This document shows positions 1 to 10,103 of a stretch of DNA of 64,000 nt, piece after piece. This stretch comes from Brachypterus glaber. Lineage: Eukaryota > Arthropoda > Insecta > Coleoptera > Kateretidae. The DNA lies in NCBI GenBank assembly GCA_958510825.1, contig OY294044.1, positions 47,456,626 through 47,520,625 of the forward strand, read 5' to 3'. The notes below the pieces were generated by a model, which was not told the DNA's origin, made no database searches, and saw nothing but the letters and a program-made list of their open reading frames with translations. A program made the position numbers and the translations under genes. Every line of letters begins with the position of its first letter. Within the stretch, counting starts at the first letter, position 1.

Positions 1-48
1 CCTGAGATGAAAATGCATGTAGATCCAGAGGACTGCAAAAAAATTTGA

Positions 49-519
49 AAAAGGAAGAAAAAAGCCGATTCAACACAGTGGAAAAGGGAATTAAACAAAA
101 AGCAGAGAATTATGGGCCAGGAATACACCGGGTTTAGAAAACAGAATGAAAAAATTGTCCAGAATGTATCAAAAGAAGAAAGGAAGTTAGGACCTGCATG
201 TATATCAGAATATTGTAAAAATACGAACGTATTCAACTGTAATATGTTTACAGAAAAGAACAGAGAAGATTTATTTAAAGATTTTTGGAAAATGACGTGG
301 GGGTAGAAGAATGTGTTTTTATTATCAATGATAGACGTAGAAGGACTCATTAAGAAGAAGAAATTAAATGGAAATGTTTCGAGAAGATCCGAATCAAGAA
401 AATACTACCTGAAAATTAACGATCAAAAGAAAAGGGTTTGCAAAAGTATGTTCCTTAACACACTCGGAATAAAAAGAATGGACTATTCGGTATTGTATAG
501 AAAAAAGAGCTCTAAATAA
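49..519 (+). pseudogene. Decayed insect repeat-associated protein fragment (Cys-rich N-terminal domain)
   Basis: A single reading frame runs from just after a stop at 46-48 to a stop at 517-519, broken only by one in-frame TAG at 304-306. The translation has a basic Lys/Arg-rich start, then GPACISEYC, FNCNMFTEKNR and FKDFW before the TAG, and RRSESRKYYLK, VCKSMFLNTLGI after it. This order (basic WKR segment, Cys cluster, F..FW, then VCK.FFLNTL) is one I associate with the N-terminal part of uncharacterised, highly multiplied insect proteins that are often linked to transposons. That assignment is from memory of the pattern, not a search. Nothing recognisable follows the last stop, so the copy is truncated as well as stopped. 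The window edge cuts off whatever lay upstream. Not expected to make a functional product. Confidence 0.5.
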
Positions 520-713
520 ACCAAAAGAAGAAAATAATGAAAACATAAAATTAAGTAATACTATTGGTATATCATTGTTATAATATTTTAGTTTAATAAA
601 TATTTTATTAGCCAGCTTAAAGTATAATATTTTTACTTTAAAAAGCGTTACTTTTCTGTTAATCATTAATATAATAAGTTTTTCCTTCTCCTGTAAAATT
701 TTGTTTCTAAACC
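520..713. other. A+T-rich spacer
   Basis: No gene, repeat or site recognised beyond simple A/T-rich sequence between the decayed coding fragment and the short tandem repeat. Confidence 0.5.
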
Positions 714-775
714 TTACGCGGTTTTGCAGTTAGACGTTACGCGGTTTTGCAGTTGGACGTTAAGCGGTATTGCAG
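714..775. repeat. 23-bp tandem repeat, about 2.7 units
   Basis: Units start at 714, 737 and 760. Each contains TTACGCGGTTTTGCAGTT followed by a variable base and GACG; the last unit carries TTAAGCGG and TATTGCAG instead. The third unit's GACGTTAAGCGG resembles the terminal sequence of the TTAA-flanked element at 10104-10665. Confidence 0.7.
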
Positions 776-934
776 TATCATGGACGATATCGGCATGTTT
801 ATTTATTTCGCTTTTTAACTTGTCAACTTATTGGTCCCTCTCCAGTTTGCGTCTCTGTGACTATAATATTTCAAAATTCACGGATAAAATAAACTGAAGA
901 CTTTAACTACACGTAGATACGTGTACGTAACATA

Positions 935-1648
935 CAGTGCGGTCCAAAAATCACCCCCCCCCGTTTTAACTTTTGAACGAGTTGAGATATCGACTTCAAA
1001 TTTATAAATCTTAAATAAGACAACTTAAACTATCTTTTAGCATATATTTGATATTTTCAGCTCTTAAAATGTTGGCAGGGGGGCATGGGGGGACATTTTT
1101 TAAATAGAAAGGGGGGTCGTGTGATACATCATTTTAAAGCTTATAAAATTCTCTATTTAAACTAACATTTTTAAATTTTTTAAAAATGTTTTTTAAGGTT
1201 TTGATTTTTCAATTTTTTGTGCTAAAACATTCAATTTTTTAAGTTTTTTTTATAAATTTTTATTTATGTCAACTAAAATTAGTTTAAAAGTATAATTAAC
1301 ATTTTTTATGATGAAATTAGGCATTTTTAAAAAATTATTTGTTTTTTTTTTAGAGGAATTTTCACATTAATACCCATTTTCAACCCTATTTTAAACCCAT
1401 TTTTTTTTAATTTAAAAATATGGAGTTAAGGAGAATTTTATAAGCTTTAAAATGATGTATTACACGACCCCCCTTTCCATTTAAAAAAATGTGCCCCCAT
1501 GCCCCCCTGCCCACATTTTAAGAGCTGAAAGTATTAAATATATGCTAAAAGATAGTTTAAGTTGTCTTATTTAAAAGTTCAAAATTTGAAGTCGATATCT
1601 CAACTGGTTCAAAAGTTAAGGGGGGGGGGTGACTTTTGGACCGCTCTG
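935..1648. mobile_element. Foldback MITE, Tc1/mariner-like, 714 bp
   Basis: Ends are CAGTGCGGTCCAAAA on the left and the inverse with one change on the right. TA dinucleotides flank at 933-934 and 1649-1650. The two arms are inverted repeats of more than 200 bp each, holding in order a C-run, TTTTAACTTTTGAAC, the ATATCGACTTCAAAT block and a GGGGTCGTGT block. The centre is A/T-rich with no reading frame. TA flanks and a CAGT start fit the Tc1/mariner superfamily. Half copies occur at 15420-15640 and 16112-16332, and degraded pieces at 34800-34932 and 35270-35345. Confidence 0.8.
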
Positions 1649-1654
1649 TATGTA

Positions 1655-1760
1655 CAGTGCGTGTCTAAAGTCGCCCTCTTTTAATTTTTGAACGCCTTTA
1701 AACCGTGTAAAAGTTAAATCTTAATAAGATATTAACTTAAACACTTTTTGACCATATAAA
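1655..1760. repeat. Single Tc1-like terminus
   Basis: Begins TACAGTGCGTGTCTAAAGTC and then follows the same layout as the foldback element immediately to its left (CCCTCTTTTAATTTTTGAAC, then ATC...TTAAGTTAACTT-like blocks). No matching right end is seen, so it looks like a fragment of a related family. Confidence 0.4.
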
Positions 1761-2526
1761 TTTTATTTTTTTAACCATTTTTTTAAAGCGATGAATTTTT
1801 TTTTTTTTTTGGTAAAAAATGCGATTTTTTTTTTTTTATTTTTTATTTATTTCATTTAAAAGTAGTGTAAAAGTATAGTTTACGTTTGTTTATTATTAAA
1901 TTAACCATTTAAAAAAATTGTTTTTTAGGCCCTTCTTAATTTGTTATAAAAATTAAACTTAAAGTAAATTGCTACATTTTCATTTTGATAAGTATTAGTT
2001 AACAATCGATCTTGAGCAATATAATAAGAATAATAAAAAATCTAAATAACTTTTAGTCTAGACTACATAATATTTAGTAATATTACCTACTTAAAATTTC
2101 ATAAAAGAGCTAATAATATTTATTATTAGATCTTTTATGAAATATTGAATATTATTTCCCAAATAGCACCGATGATCTAAGAATATTCTCTAATTATTTC
2201 ATTGGGAATATTCTTAGAACCAATTTTTAGATATGCTATGATTATGCTTATAACTTGTGCTTAAAATTTATTATATACATTGTGCATGGTATATTCTTAG
2301 AATTTTCACATTATTCTTCTAATGTATATTCTAAGAAATTTCTGTTATGAATGTTCTTAGAAACTATGCTAAGCATGTGCATGGTATATTCTTAAAATAT
2401 TCTCAAATCATTCTTCTAATACATATTATAAAAATATTTTGTTAGAAAGTGTATTTGAATTTTCTGCTGTTCATTAATGCGTTGTTGATATGTTGGAGTT
2501 GTAATTCTACAGTAGCCGCTATTTAA
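1761..2526. other. A+T-rich region with recurring ATTCTTAGAA motif
   Basis: No reading frame. From about 2120 to 2440 the motif ATTCTTAGAA or its inverse TTCTAAGAAT recurs several times, with GTGCATGGTATATTCTTA appearing twice. The same motif returns at 3405-3490. This looks like remnants of an inverted-repeat element whose ends I cannot fix. Confidence 0.4.
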
Positions 2527-2528
2527 TA

Positions 2529-2664
2529 GGCTTGTTCGAGATTCGAGTTCAGAACTGTTCAGAACTGGTTCTGACCAATGGAGGTTTAATCCTTATTACC
2601 ATGTGACTTTAAATAACCAATAAACAGTAGTCCAGAACTGATTCTAGCGTATCCCGAACAAAGC
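2529..2664. mobile_element. Small MITE, 136 bp, TA-flanked
   Basis: Left end GGCTTGTTCGAGATTCG pairs imperfectly with right end CGTATCCCGAACAAAGC. TA flanks at 2527-2528 and 2665-2666. Inner arms carry CAGAACTGGTTCTGA and CCAGAACTGATTCT. Too short to encode anything; a typical TA-target MITE. Confidence 0.6.
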
Positions 2665-2679
2665 TAATGTTGGTACAAA

Positions 2680-3789
2680 ACTTATATACTGGGTGTCCCA
2701 CCAGGTTCTTGTCAAGCTATATCTCTGTTATTTGAAAAGATACATTTTTTTGCAAAAAACAGAGTTAAATGGGAGCCATTAAAGCTTTTATTCACGTATC
2801 CAAAACCACCCCTTGCTTACACACCCCTTGAAACCACCCCAACTACTGTTTTTCAAATATCGCTTAAATTGGAATGGCCAAACTATGACTATTATTCGTA
2901 AAAAATTAAATAATGATTAAATTCGAGATTAAATTACTTCTTATTTGCAGAAATGCACAAAAATGTGCAAGTTTTTTAACCGTGTTTTTTTTTTTGGAAA
3001 AAATAAACTGTAATAAAATTGTTTTTATAATAAATCATGGTTTGTTATAATATGTTATTATTTGTTATATGTTATTATATAAAAAAAATATTAAAAACTA
3101 ATACAGCCTATTATATATTGGATAAATTGTAAATGGTATCCGAAGTTAGGCGACTTTCTTATAAGCTGCACAAGATAAAGATGTCACTAATAGATTAAGA
3201 CATTGTTTTGTACACATATCACTATTTAATTCTGGACATTGCAATGTCAATATCAATGCATTGACTAGATTTGGCAAAAAATAGCTTAGATAGTTTTGCA
3301 AGTTCTAAGGAGATGCTGGACATATTCCGCCAGATTTTTATTAGAATGATCATAGAAGCTTTTTCATAGTTAAAACGGTATTCATTAAATGTCTTAAATT
3401 ATCTTAAGAACGTTCTACGTAAACCAGCGCACATTCTTAGAATCATACAATATTTGTAATATATATTTTAAGAATATTCTAAGAACTGTTGTGTGCTATA
3501 TGGGTTATAAAATACCAAAACCAAAAGTAATATGATCTAGGTATTTAACAAAAATTATAATTTTAAAAAAGAGTTCTTTTTTATTTGTTAGCTATGCATA
3601 AAGTATAATAGAGGTACATAGGTTCATTATGAATAGTTATATCTTCGTTTTCACTGAACCTTTAACTTCTTTTGTTACATTTTAAATTATGCTAAATTTG
3701 AATTAATAAACATTTTTTAGGTCATAGGACATATTTAGTTTAATTTTGGACTAGCCGTGAAGATATAGTATACTGCCCTGCTAAGACAA
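2680..3789. other. Gene-free region, degraded repeats
   Basis: At 2689 ATACTGGGTGTCCCACCAGG resembles the outer end of foldback elements common in insects, but no partner end is found. At 3774-3796 stands CTGCCCTGCTAAGACAAG, the terminal sequence of the element at 8413-8918, again alone. The rest is A/T-rich without recognisable content. Confidence 0.4.
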
Positions 3790-4200
3790 GTTGTCCTTTG
3801 TTATGAAAATATTAATACTTCTGAAACCGTTCTATAAATATTATAAATATTAAAATTGATTTTACAATCGAAATTTAGATTTAGTGAATCCAGATAACCG
3901 GTTAACAATACATTTTGAGGTTATGTTATAGAACAAATTTTTATTTATATGAAATGATTATAATACCTGGTCAAAAAGAACATCTAGTTCAAGACCAAAA
4001 GTGATCAAAAGGTTATATTTCTTTATAAACATGACAGTAAAGGTAAAGCATCCTAATTAAAAAAAAGCTTAAAAATAACAAGTTTTAGTTAGCGGGCCAA
4101 AAAAACTTTTTGGCCCTAGGGCCACAAAGTCCAACTTTTTGCATGCAAAACATGAACAAAAAGTGACGTTCTTAGAATCAATAGAATAAAAACATAGTAT
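3790..4200 (+). repeat. Dispersed repeat D, forward copy
   Basis: This stretch and 10690-11110 are copies of one repeat in opposite orientations. Shared blocks include CTTCTGAAACCGTTCTATAA-like, GAGGTTATGTTAT, CCTGGTCAAAAAGAAC, AACAAGTTTTAGTTAGCGGG and CATGAACAAAAAGTGAC. Identity is patchy, implying age. No coding capacity is visible, so the class is unknown. Confidence 0.65.
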
Positions 4201-4206
4201 ACTGTC

Positions 4207-4440
4207 CACACTGTAAAAACTGAATGTAAAATAATGTAAAAATACATGAGCTTAGTACGCTAGTACGCTAAGTAAATTTACCATAATGCATAATTCATGA
4301 ATTTGTGTAACAATGTGTAAAAAGATTTAATTTTGTGTAAAAGAATGTAATATTACCATTATGGACTATGTAATTTTTAACGTACCGGTTTGTGGCAACA
4401 TATTACCATTTACGGACTATGTAATTTATTTTTACCGTGC
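4207..4440. mobile_element. Possible short TIR element
   Basis: CACACTGTAAAAACTGAATG on the left faces a right end whose inverse is GCACGGTAAAAATAAATTAC. Inside, ATTACCATT...GGACTATGTAATTT occurs twice (around 4354 and 4402). The ends match only loosely and no target duplication is clear. Confidence 0.35.
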
Positions 4441-5693
4441 ATGATAGCTCTCAGAGAATTCAAGTCTCCAGTCTATTTCATTCGCCAGTTTTTTTAAGAA
4501 TAATGGTCCCAAAGAAGCAAAATCGATCGACACCAATAGACCAACTCGTTAAAAGCACAATAAATAACCATAAATTATAAGCAATATGGCGGAAGTTAAT
4601 TTAAGGATGCAATTATAACATTAGGCATGTTTAGTTGAACAATTTAAAAGAAGATAAAAATATAACTAAAGGTATGTTTATAAAAGGGGGATATTTCTAT
4701 ACATATTCTACCTAGCTATTAATGAAAAGAATTATCCCTATTTACGTTTTGAAAAAATAATATTGGATTATTATTATATGATTTGGCTCTCACGTAATTC
4801 AAATATTCGCTAGAACATATGGTCTCAGAAAAGAAAAATCAATAAGGAGTATACAGAAAAAAGGATTCGTTGAACGAAGGACACGTGTCCTTTCGATATG
4901 TTCAAAGCCATATTCTCTTGTTTCAAGGCTACATATACTGAAAATTTGTTACCGTAGTATTATCCCTCTATGGTCTATTTTGCATATTTGAAACCCCAAG
5001 CAACATTTTTTATTAGTTGCAAGCTGTTAAAGTAAAACATATCGTTGTTCTGTTATGTTTTACTGTAACAACTTGTAATTAATAACAAATGTTGTCTGGG
5101 GTTCCAAATAGGCAAAAACGTTTAGTATTTACTACGGTAACGAATTTCCAGTGTCGAATTTATTCAAACCAAAGTAAATGTTCTTGAATAAAGAGCAGTG
5201 GTTTTTGAATGAAGATCCGCGCTCTTCATTAAAGGTCTTTAATTAATCCCTGAATATGTCTCTAGCAGTAAGAGACTAAACGTCGAAAAGTGAATCCATT
5301 AAAACGGTCTAAACCCGAAAGTAAAAGTTCTTTATAGCTTTAAATCAAGTAAAAAATAATAAGACTACTAATAAATGCGAATAAATTATTTAGAGCTAAA
5401 ATATTAAAGTTTTTTTTTAAGTAGTTATTGTCCACCAGCCAAAAACTGATTTTAGCCAAATAAACATATGTTTTTTAGTATAATATTTAATTGTGTAATT
5501 GTTTGTGTATTTTTTAAAATCGTTTAGGGTAATTTAAAATTTAGATAAAACACAACACTTTTGGAATAATAACCTTAGTAATTATATTTAAACAGCATAT
5601 GGCCAATAACTAGTCGGTGGCCAACAACTCCTCCTTTTACCCTGTTTCATTAAAAAAAATATTTTATTAAAAATAACTACCCAGAACCAGAGT
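4441..5693. other. Gene-free region
   Basis: No open frame above noise and no clear inverted repeat ends. Around 4945-5150 two blocks related to CAAGCTGTTAAAGTAAAACAT and its inverse suggest a worn foldback. The remainder is plain A/T-rich sequence. Confidence 0.35.
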
Positions 5694-5969
5694 GGCAGCG
5701 TGGTCTTTGTAAGGGACGGATGTGACCGCTTTGGCGGATTAATCTTATTTTTATGTTATGTAATATGAAAGTGTTCGTTTAATAGTAAAGTTTTAAGAAA
5801 GTCGTGATTATTAATATGTGATGTTAAATTTAAATTTAATTTATTTCGTTGAATATGACTTTTTATGAATTTTAAAGATAATTTTTTATAAGTGCGCGCC
5901 TGCGCAAACATCACTACAAAGTAAGACGTTTTTGTGTAGGCCGTAAATAATAGTAGATCGAGCTGGCAA
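5694..5969 (+). repeat. Direct repeat R, copy 1 (about 280 bp)
   Basis: Starts GGCAGCGTGGTCTTTGTAAG and ends at AGATCGAGCTGGCAA. Copy 2 at 6371-6670 is highly similar over its full length, differing by a few substitutions and short indels (GTACACGGGAA is inserted in copy 2, and 6428-6450 has extra sequence). The two copies bracket a complete two-hairpin MITE. Confidence 0.8.
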
Positions 5970-5979
5970 ACAGAACCAC

Positions 5980-6371
5980 AATGGAGGTCTCTACAACTAG
6001 AATTATGAAACAAAAGACGTCTACCCTATCTCTATCTCATTTGTGCTACACTTTCCAGCCAACCAAATAAATACTGTATTTGTTTTTCACACAACAAATA
6101 CAGTATTTGGCTGGCCGGAAGGTGTAGCAGTGAGCGGCATGAACGAACATAGCTAATGTGAATCTGTAGAATAAGATAATTCTACTAAAACTTAGATGGC
6201 GCCAGTACTTTCTTTACACTTTTCGCCCGGCCAAGTAAATATTGTATTTGTTCAACAAAGAACAAATACAGAATTTGTTTGGTTGGGTGGAAGTGGGAGT
6301 GTATGTATGTCTTCTATCCTTTTTGGGTAGAACTTTTGTCCCTGTTTAATCTAACGGGAGAAATCTCCATT
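5980..6371. mobile_element. Two-hairpin MITE, family H, copy 1
   Basis: Ends are AATGGAGGTCTCTAC and the inverse-type GAGAAATCTCCATT. Between them lie two separate hairpins. The first has arms CTACACTTTCCAGCCAACC and the inverse GGCTGGCCGGAAGGTGTAGC around an AAATACAGTATTT core. The second has arms CTTTTCGCCCGGCCAAG and the inverse at TTTGGTTGGGTGGAAG around a second AACAAATAC core. Other copies are at 10151-10563 (inverted), 39141-39524 and the split copy around the LTR element. Flanking bases here do not form a target duplication. Confidence 0.75.
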
Positions 6372-6670
6372 GCAGCGTGGTCTTTGTAAGGGGCGTATTT
6401 GACAGCCTTGGCGGATTTACACCAGCATTCGCTTTGCTATCATTTTATTTTATGTAATATGACAGTGTTCGTTTAATAGTAAAGTTTTAAGGAAGTCGTG
6501 ATTATTAATATGTGATGTTAAATTTAAATTTAATTTATTTCGTTGTACACGGGAAGATAACTTTTTATGAATTTTAAAGATAATTTTTTATAAGTGGGCG
6601 GCTGCGCAAACATCACTACAAAGTAAGACGTTTTTGTGTAGGCCGTAAATAATAGTAGATCGATCTGGCA
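6371..6670 (+). repeat. Direct repeat R, copy 2 (about 300 bp)
   Basis: Starts TGCAGCGTGGTCTTTGTAAG and ends at AGATCGATCTGGCAA. It directly abuts the right end of the MITE. Compared with copy 1 it carries a short insertion after the first 55 bp and another near 6545. Confidence 0.8.
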
Positions 6671-7026
6671 ATGCCATTATTGGAATTGGAACTACACAGA
6701 ACTAAACTGTAAAGTACATAATGATATTAGGAACTATTTACAAAGGAAATAAGTTGGCTTTAAGAAGCTTTAAGAATTTCATAGAAAGTTTTATTTTAAA
6801 TATCGACGGCATCGTCCACGAGATTTTATTTTTAAACTATTATGAAGAAGTGTTTAAAAATATACTGGTGCCTACAAAATAATACTTTACCCTGGTGGTC
6901 TAAGTTCATTAAACAAGAAACATTTTTTTTTTGAAAACAAAAAAAAAATTAAAAAAATTGTTTTTCAAAAAGACTTAAAAAAAATATTTTCTTTTAAACG
7001 AAAAAAAAAATGTTTTTGAAAAAACA
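6671..7026. other. Gene-free region
   Basis: No gene seen. From 6900 to 7025 there is poly-A/poly-T-rich sequence in which A-runs and T-runs could fold on each other. Nothing else is recognised. Confidence 0.4.
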
Positions 7027-7165
7027 GTTTTCACCGCATTTTATCCCCATACCCGACTTTTACCAAAAATAACCCTGAACTTTGGATAATCAACCCATGA
7101 CCCAAATTTGAAGTCGTTCTCGTGGTCACAAATTTTCCTGAGACATACAGACAGACCTACAGACA
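7027..7165. repeat. GACA-tailed repeat, copy 1
   Basis: Contains CCCCATACCCGACTTTTACC, AACTTTGG, AAATTTGAAGTCGTTCTCG, GTGGTCACAAATTTTC and ends in ACAGACAGACCTACAGACAG. The same ordered blocks, ending in a GACA/GACC run, recur at 15765, 16457, 29385, 32578, 37675 and 45449. I cannot name the parent element. Confidence 0.6.
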
Positions 7166-7706
7166 GAATTTTTTTATGGAAATCATCGAAGGAACAATAA
7201 ATATTTTTCAATTTCAAACAGAAATTGGCTTTAGCTATTTTGTAGACAAAGTTGTCGATATTTTAAAATCAAACAAAAAACGGTAATATTTTATGTAAAT
7301 ATCTTAATCCTACTAAAGCCTTTAATAAATTAGTAGTCATTTTTAAAATAAAAGGAATGTATACATCAATATTATTATTTCTCGTTCTTTTATTATAAAT
7401 ATAAAAATTATCTCGTTTGGACTATGTATACATATATGTATTCGTTTTTAAAATATTAAGTTTTTCTTTGTTTTTCTGAATATAGTTTTTTATAATTAAG
7501 TATTTATTTAGCTGTTTTTGTTTTCTACTCACGTTTAGCTTTTTTTACTTGTTACTGTGTAAAATTTTAAATATAAAATAAAATTTTAAATATACCTAAA
7601 AAAATAAATAGTAAAATCAACTAGTAAAATTTATATTATCTACTAAACGAATAATTATAAAGAACCTTTCACTTTCGGGTAAAGACCGTGTTGATGGATT
7701 TTCACT
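7166..7706. other. Gene-free region
   Basis: A/T-rich; no reading frame, repeat end or site recognised. Confidence 0.4.
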
Positions 7707-7739
7707 TTTTCGTCTTTTACTGTTAGGGACATCTTCAGG
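7707..7739 (-). other. CTGAAGA-stem-GAAA hairpin motif, locus A
   Basis: Read on the minus strand: CTGAAGA, T, GTC, a 13-nt loop, GAC, GAAAA. The GTC/GAC arms can pair. The order resembles a hammerhead ribozyme core but with one extra base between CTGAAGA and the stem. Similar motifs are at 8002 (plus), 25885 (plus) and 58618 (minus). Confidence 0.4.
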
Positions 7740-7830
7740 AATTAATCTGAAACTGTTTTTATGGAACTGTACAGCTCTACAGCCGTGTAATCACCTGTTG
7801 CCCCTACTTTTGGTTTTTAAGTAAATGAAC

Positions 7831-7866
7831 CAACGAACTAATATTCTCTCTAGAATAGGCATTTTA
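7831..7866 (+). mobile_element. MITE family C, terminal fragment
   Basis: CAACGAACTAATATTCTCTC followed by TAGAATAGGCATTTT matches the left end of the MITEs at 38698, 48912 and 60357. The internal part and other end are missing. Confidence 0.6.
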
Positions 7867-8001
7867 AAAACGAGAGTTAATTTTTTTTGCCCTCCTTTTT
7901 AAATTATAATTAAATAGGGAAGATGACCACAGGGTTAGACGGAATTTATATAGTGTTACTCATATATTGGCTTAAACAAATCTCTTTTATATTGTAGAGT
8001 C

Positions 8002-8030
8002 CTGAAGAAGTCTTAATAAAAGACAAAACG
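8002..8030 (+). other. CTGAAGA-stem hairpin motif, locus B
   Basis: CTGAAGA, A, GTCTT, a short loop, AAGAC, then AAAACG. The five-base arms pair perfectly. The GAAA expected after the stem is replaced by AAAA. It faces locus A in inverted orientation about 270 bp away, so the two may mark the ends of one element. Confidence 0.4.
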
Positions 8031-8412
8031 TCGACATACATTAACTGGTGTTTTTGTTTTTTTTTTACCAAGATTCAACTGTTCGGCCCACCCTAATATG
8101 TATACACTTCTAAGTGTAAACATATACTAAAGGTAGAATTTATTTAGAAATCTTCCCCTATTTTATAAACAGAACAACTTATTTTTACCTCCTTGCGGTT
8201 CATTTCAAATCTCTCAAATAAACATTTCCTAATGCCGACATGTTAAGATCACCTGGCGTAGCTAAGCTCAGCTTAAAATAAAGAGCTGTCAATCATATAA
8301 ACATCTTGAAGTGTTTTGTAACATGATAGCTATTATACAGTGTTTCAAATTCATCTGACGAACTTCCACTGTCAATTTGGAGCCTCTAGGCTCAAAACAA
8401 GCTGTCTCTTCT
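8031..8412. other. Gene-free region
   Basis: A/T-rich; no gene or repeat end recognised. Confidence 0.4.
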
Positions 8413-8918
8413 CTGCCCTGCTAAGACAAGTTGTATCTGCAAATTAGATGTTTTGAGATATGGCCAGTTTTATTGTTTTTGTTTGCACTTTTTGAAAATA
8501 TGTTGAAATAAATATGGCGTTGGGTTCTGCTTTATTAAATCAAAAATACGTAATATCCGTTGAAAAAAAAATATATTTTTTTGTCAAAAAAATAAATTTT
8601 CGTACTAAATGCATTTGTTCTATCTGAGAAAGTTAGGACAAAATGATCTAAAAAGTCCAATCAAATTACTAAGATCTGTAAAGTTAGTCCTAGTCCTGAC
8701 TCATTTGTCTAGTTAAGACTAGTTAGGACAATTTTATTTAGAAAAAATTGATAATTTTCCACGTAGGACAAACATCTTAGGCCAATTTTTAGGATTTGGG
8801 TTTTAGATAGGACATTTCTTTATAGTAGGCACATGGGGCTAGTGTAAAGCAATACAATGGTGTGCTTATCTCAAAAAGTGAATTTTTGCAGTTAGGACAA
8901 CTTGTCTTAGCAGGGCAG
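8413..8918. mobile_element. TIR element, 506 bp, CTGCCCTGCTAAGAC ends
   Basis: Left CTGCCCTGCTAAGACAAG(TTGT) and right CTTGTCTTAGCAGGGCAG are perfect inverse ends of about 22 bp. The interior repeatedly contains TTAGGACA or TAGGACA (near 8632, 8718, 8763, 8812 and 8891) and inverse TGTCCTA-like forms. No coding capacity. A lone left-type terminus stands at 3774. No clear target duplication. Confidence 0.7.
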
Positions 8919-9029
8919 TACTGGTTTCTACGGGAGTTAAGACCCGAAACTTCTTGTCGAGATTATCGAGAGTTTTGTATTTGCCATTTCTCGACGATTA
9001 ACTTCTCGTTAACTAAGGAAAAATAGTTT

Positions 9030-9617
9030 CTACACATGTAGGTCGAAAAATGGCTTTCACAGCTATTATGGCCCTTTAAAAATGATGCATTTTTAGGAGA
9101 CAATAGCGGCCTTTTGGAAGTACCTGTATATGAGGTTTTTTTCTAAGTTTTTATAATATATTCGCCCTGCATTATTGATATTTTGGTTTTCAACATTTTC
9201 CATCATCGAAACGTAAAATTTCACTTTCAAATTAATTTTTCTCGAAAAATCCTACAGTATTACAACATGAGTAACTTTTTTTATGTATTTTGAAAAATCA
9301 TGTTCCAATAATAAAATTACAAAAAAGTTTGGGACAAAAAACTGATAAGGCCCCACGTTTCGCATATCCTTGGTTTAAATAAGTATATGAAAATAACATA
9401 CAAAGATTAGTTCACATGCAAAACCTCGTTGCTATATCTCAAAAGACTGAATTTGGACTTTTTAAATAAAAACCGAATTTTTGAGCCACTTTCAAAGCGG
9501 CTTAGCTCCCTTACGACGCATTCTTAGATATATGTTTAAAGGAGCTTTTTGTCATATTTTATGATGTAGAATAACCCCTTAAAATTAATGACCATATTTA
9601 AAATTCACCGTGTATAT
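9030..9617. mobile_element. Half copy of foldback family F
   Basis: Holds the same ordered blocks as the right part of the elements at 40491-41601 and 60769-61938: TGCATTTTTAGGAGAC, GGAAGTACCTGTATATGAG, TACAGTATTACAACA, AAAACTGATAAGGCCCC, CTTAGCTCCCTTACGACGCA and a terminal TTCACCGTGTATA. The mirror-image arm is missing on the left. Confidence 0.65.
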
Positions 9618-10099
9618 GGGAAATAACAAAAAGGCTTTGTGCAGTTTTTGTTACCTTTCCAAACATTAAACAAAAATAAGTAATATTTTTTGAATCTAGA
9701 GGCTTCACTTCATTTCGATTTTATGACAACCAAGTATGTAAACATTATTTTTTATCTTGTGACTTGATACGCCATTAAAGAGCTACATAAAAGCAATAAA
9801 ATATTTTTTATAATGTAACACGTTAACGTTTAGAAAACATAACCTTCATTAATTCCGGCGCTTTTAAGGTGAGAAATATTTATTAACACAGGCCGGATTA
9901 AGATATTAATTTAAAAACTTATTATAACTTTTAAAGTAAATAAAAATTTGAAACTATTAGGTCACTAAGAATATGAAAAAAAAATCGTTTCTTTTTATAT
10001 TATTTAGAACTAATTGCATGAACATTTTTTTATTCTATTGCATAATAAATCTTTTCGAAAAGTTTGATTTTTTGTGGTCAATTGCTATTAAAAATAAAC
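9618..10099. other. Gene-free region
   Basis: No gene. ACAGGCCGGATTAAG at 9889 resembles a hAT-type end (compare 59985-59998) but stands alone. Confidence 0.4.
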
Positions 10100-10103
10100 T
10101 TAA

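Noticed and set aside
2120..2440. GAATATTC repeats as heat-shock elements
   Set aside because: GAA..TTC spacing is not kept over three units, and the motif looks like part of a worn inverted repeat.
7707..7739. Calling the CTGAAGA-stem-GAAA motif a hammerhead ribozyme
   Set aside because: An extra base breaks the standard core, and stems I and III and a cleavage triplet could not be found, so it is listed only as a motif.
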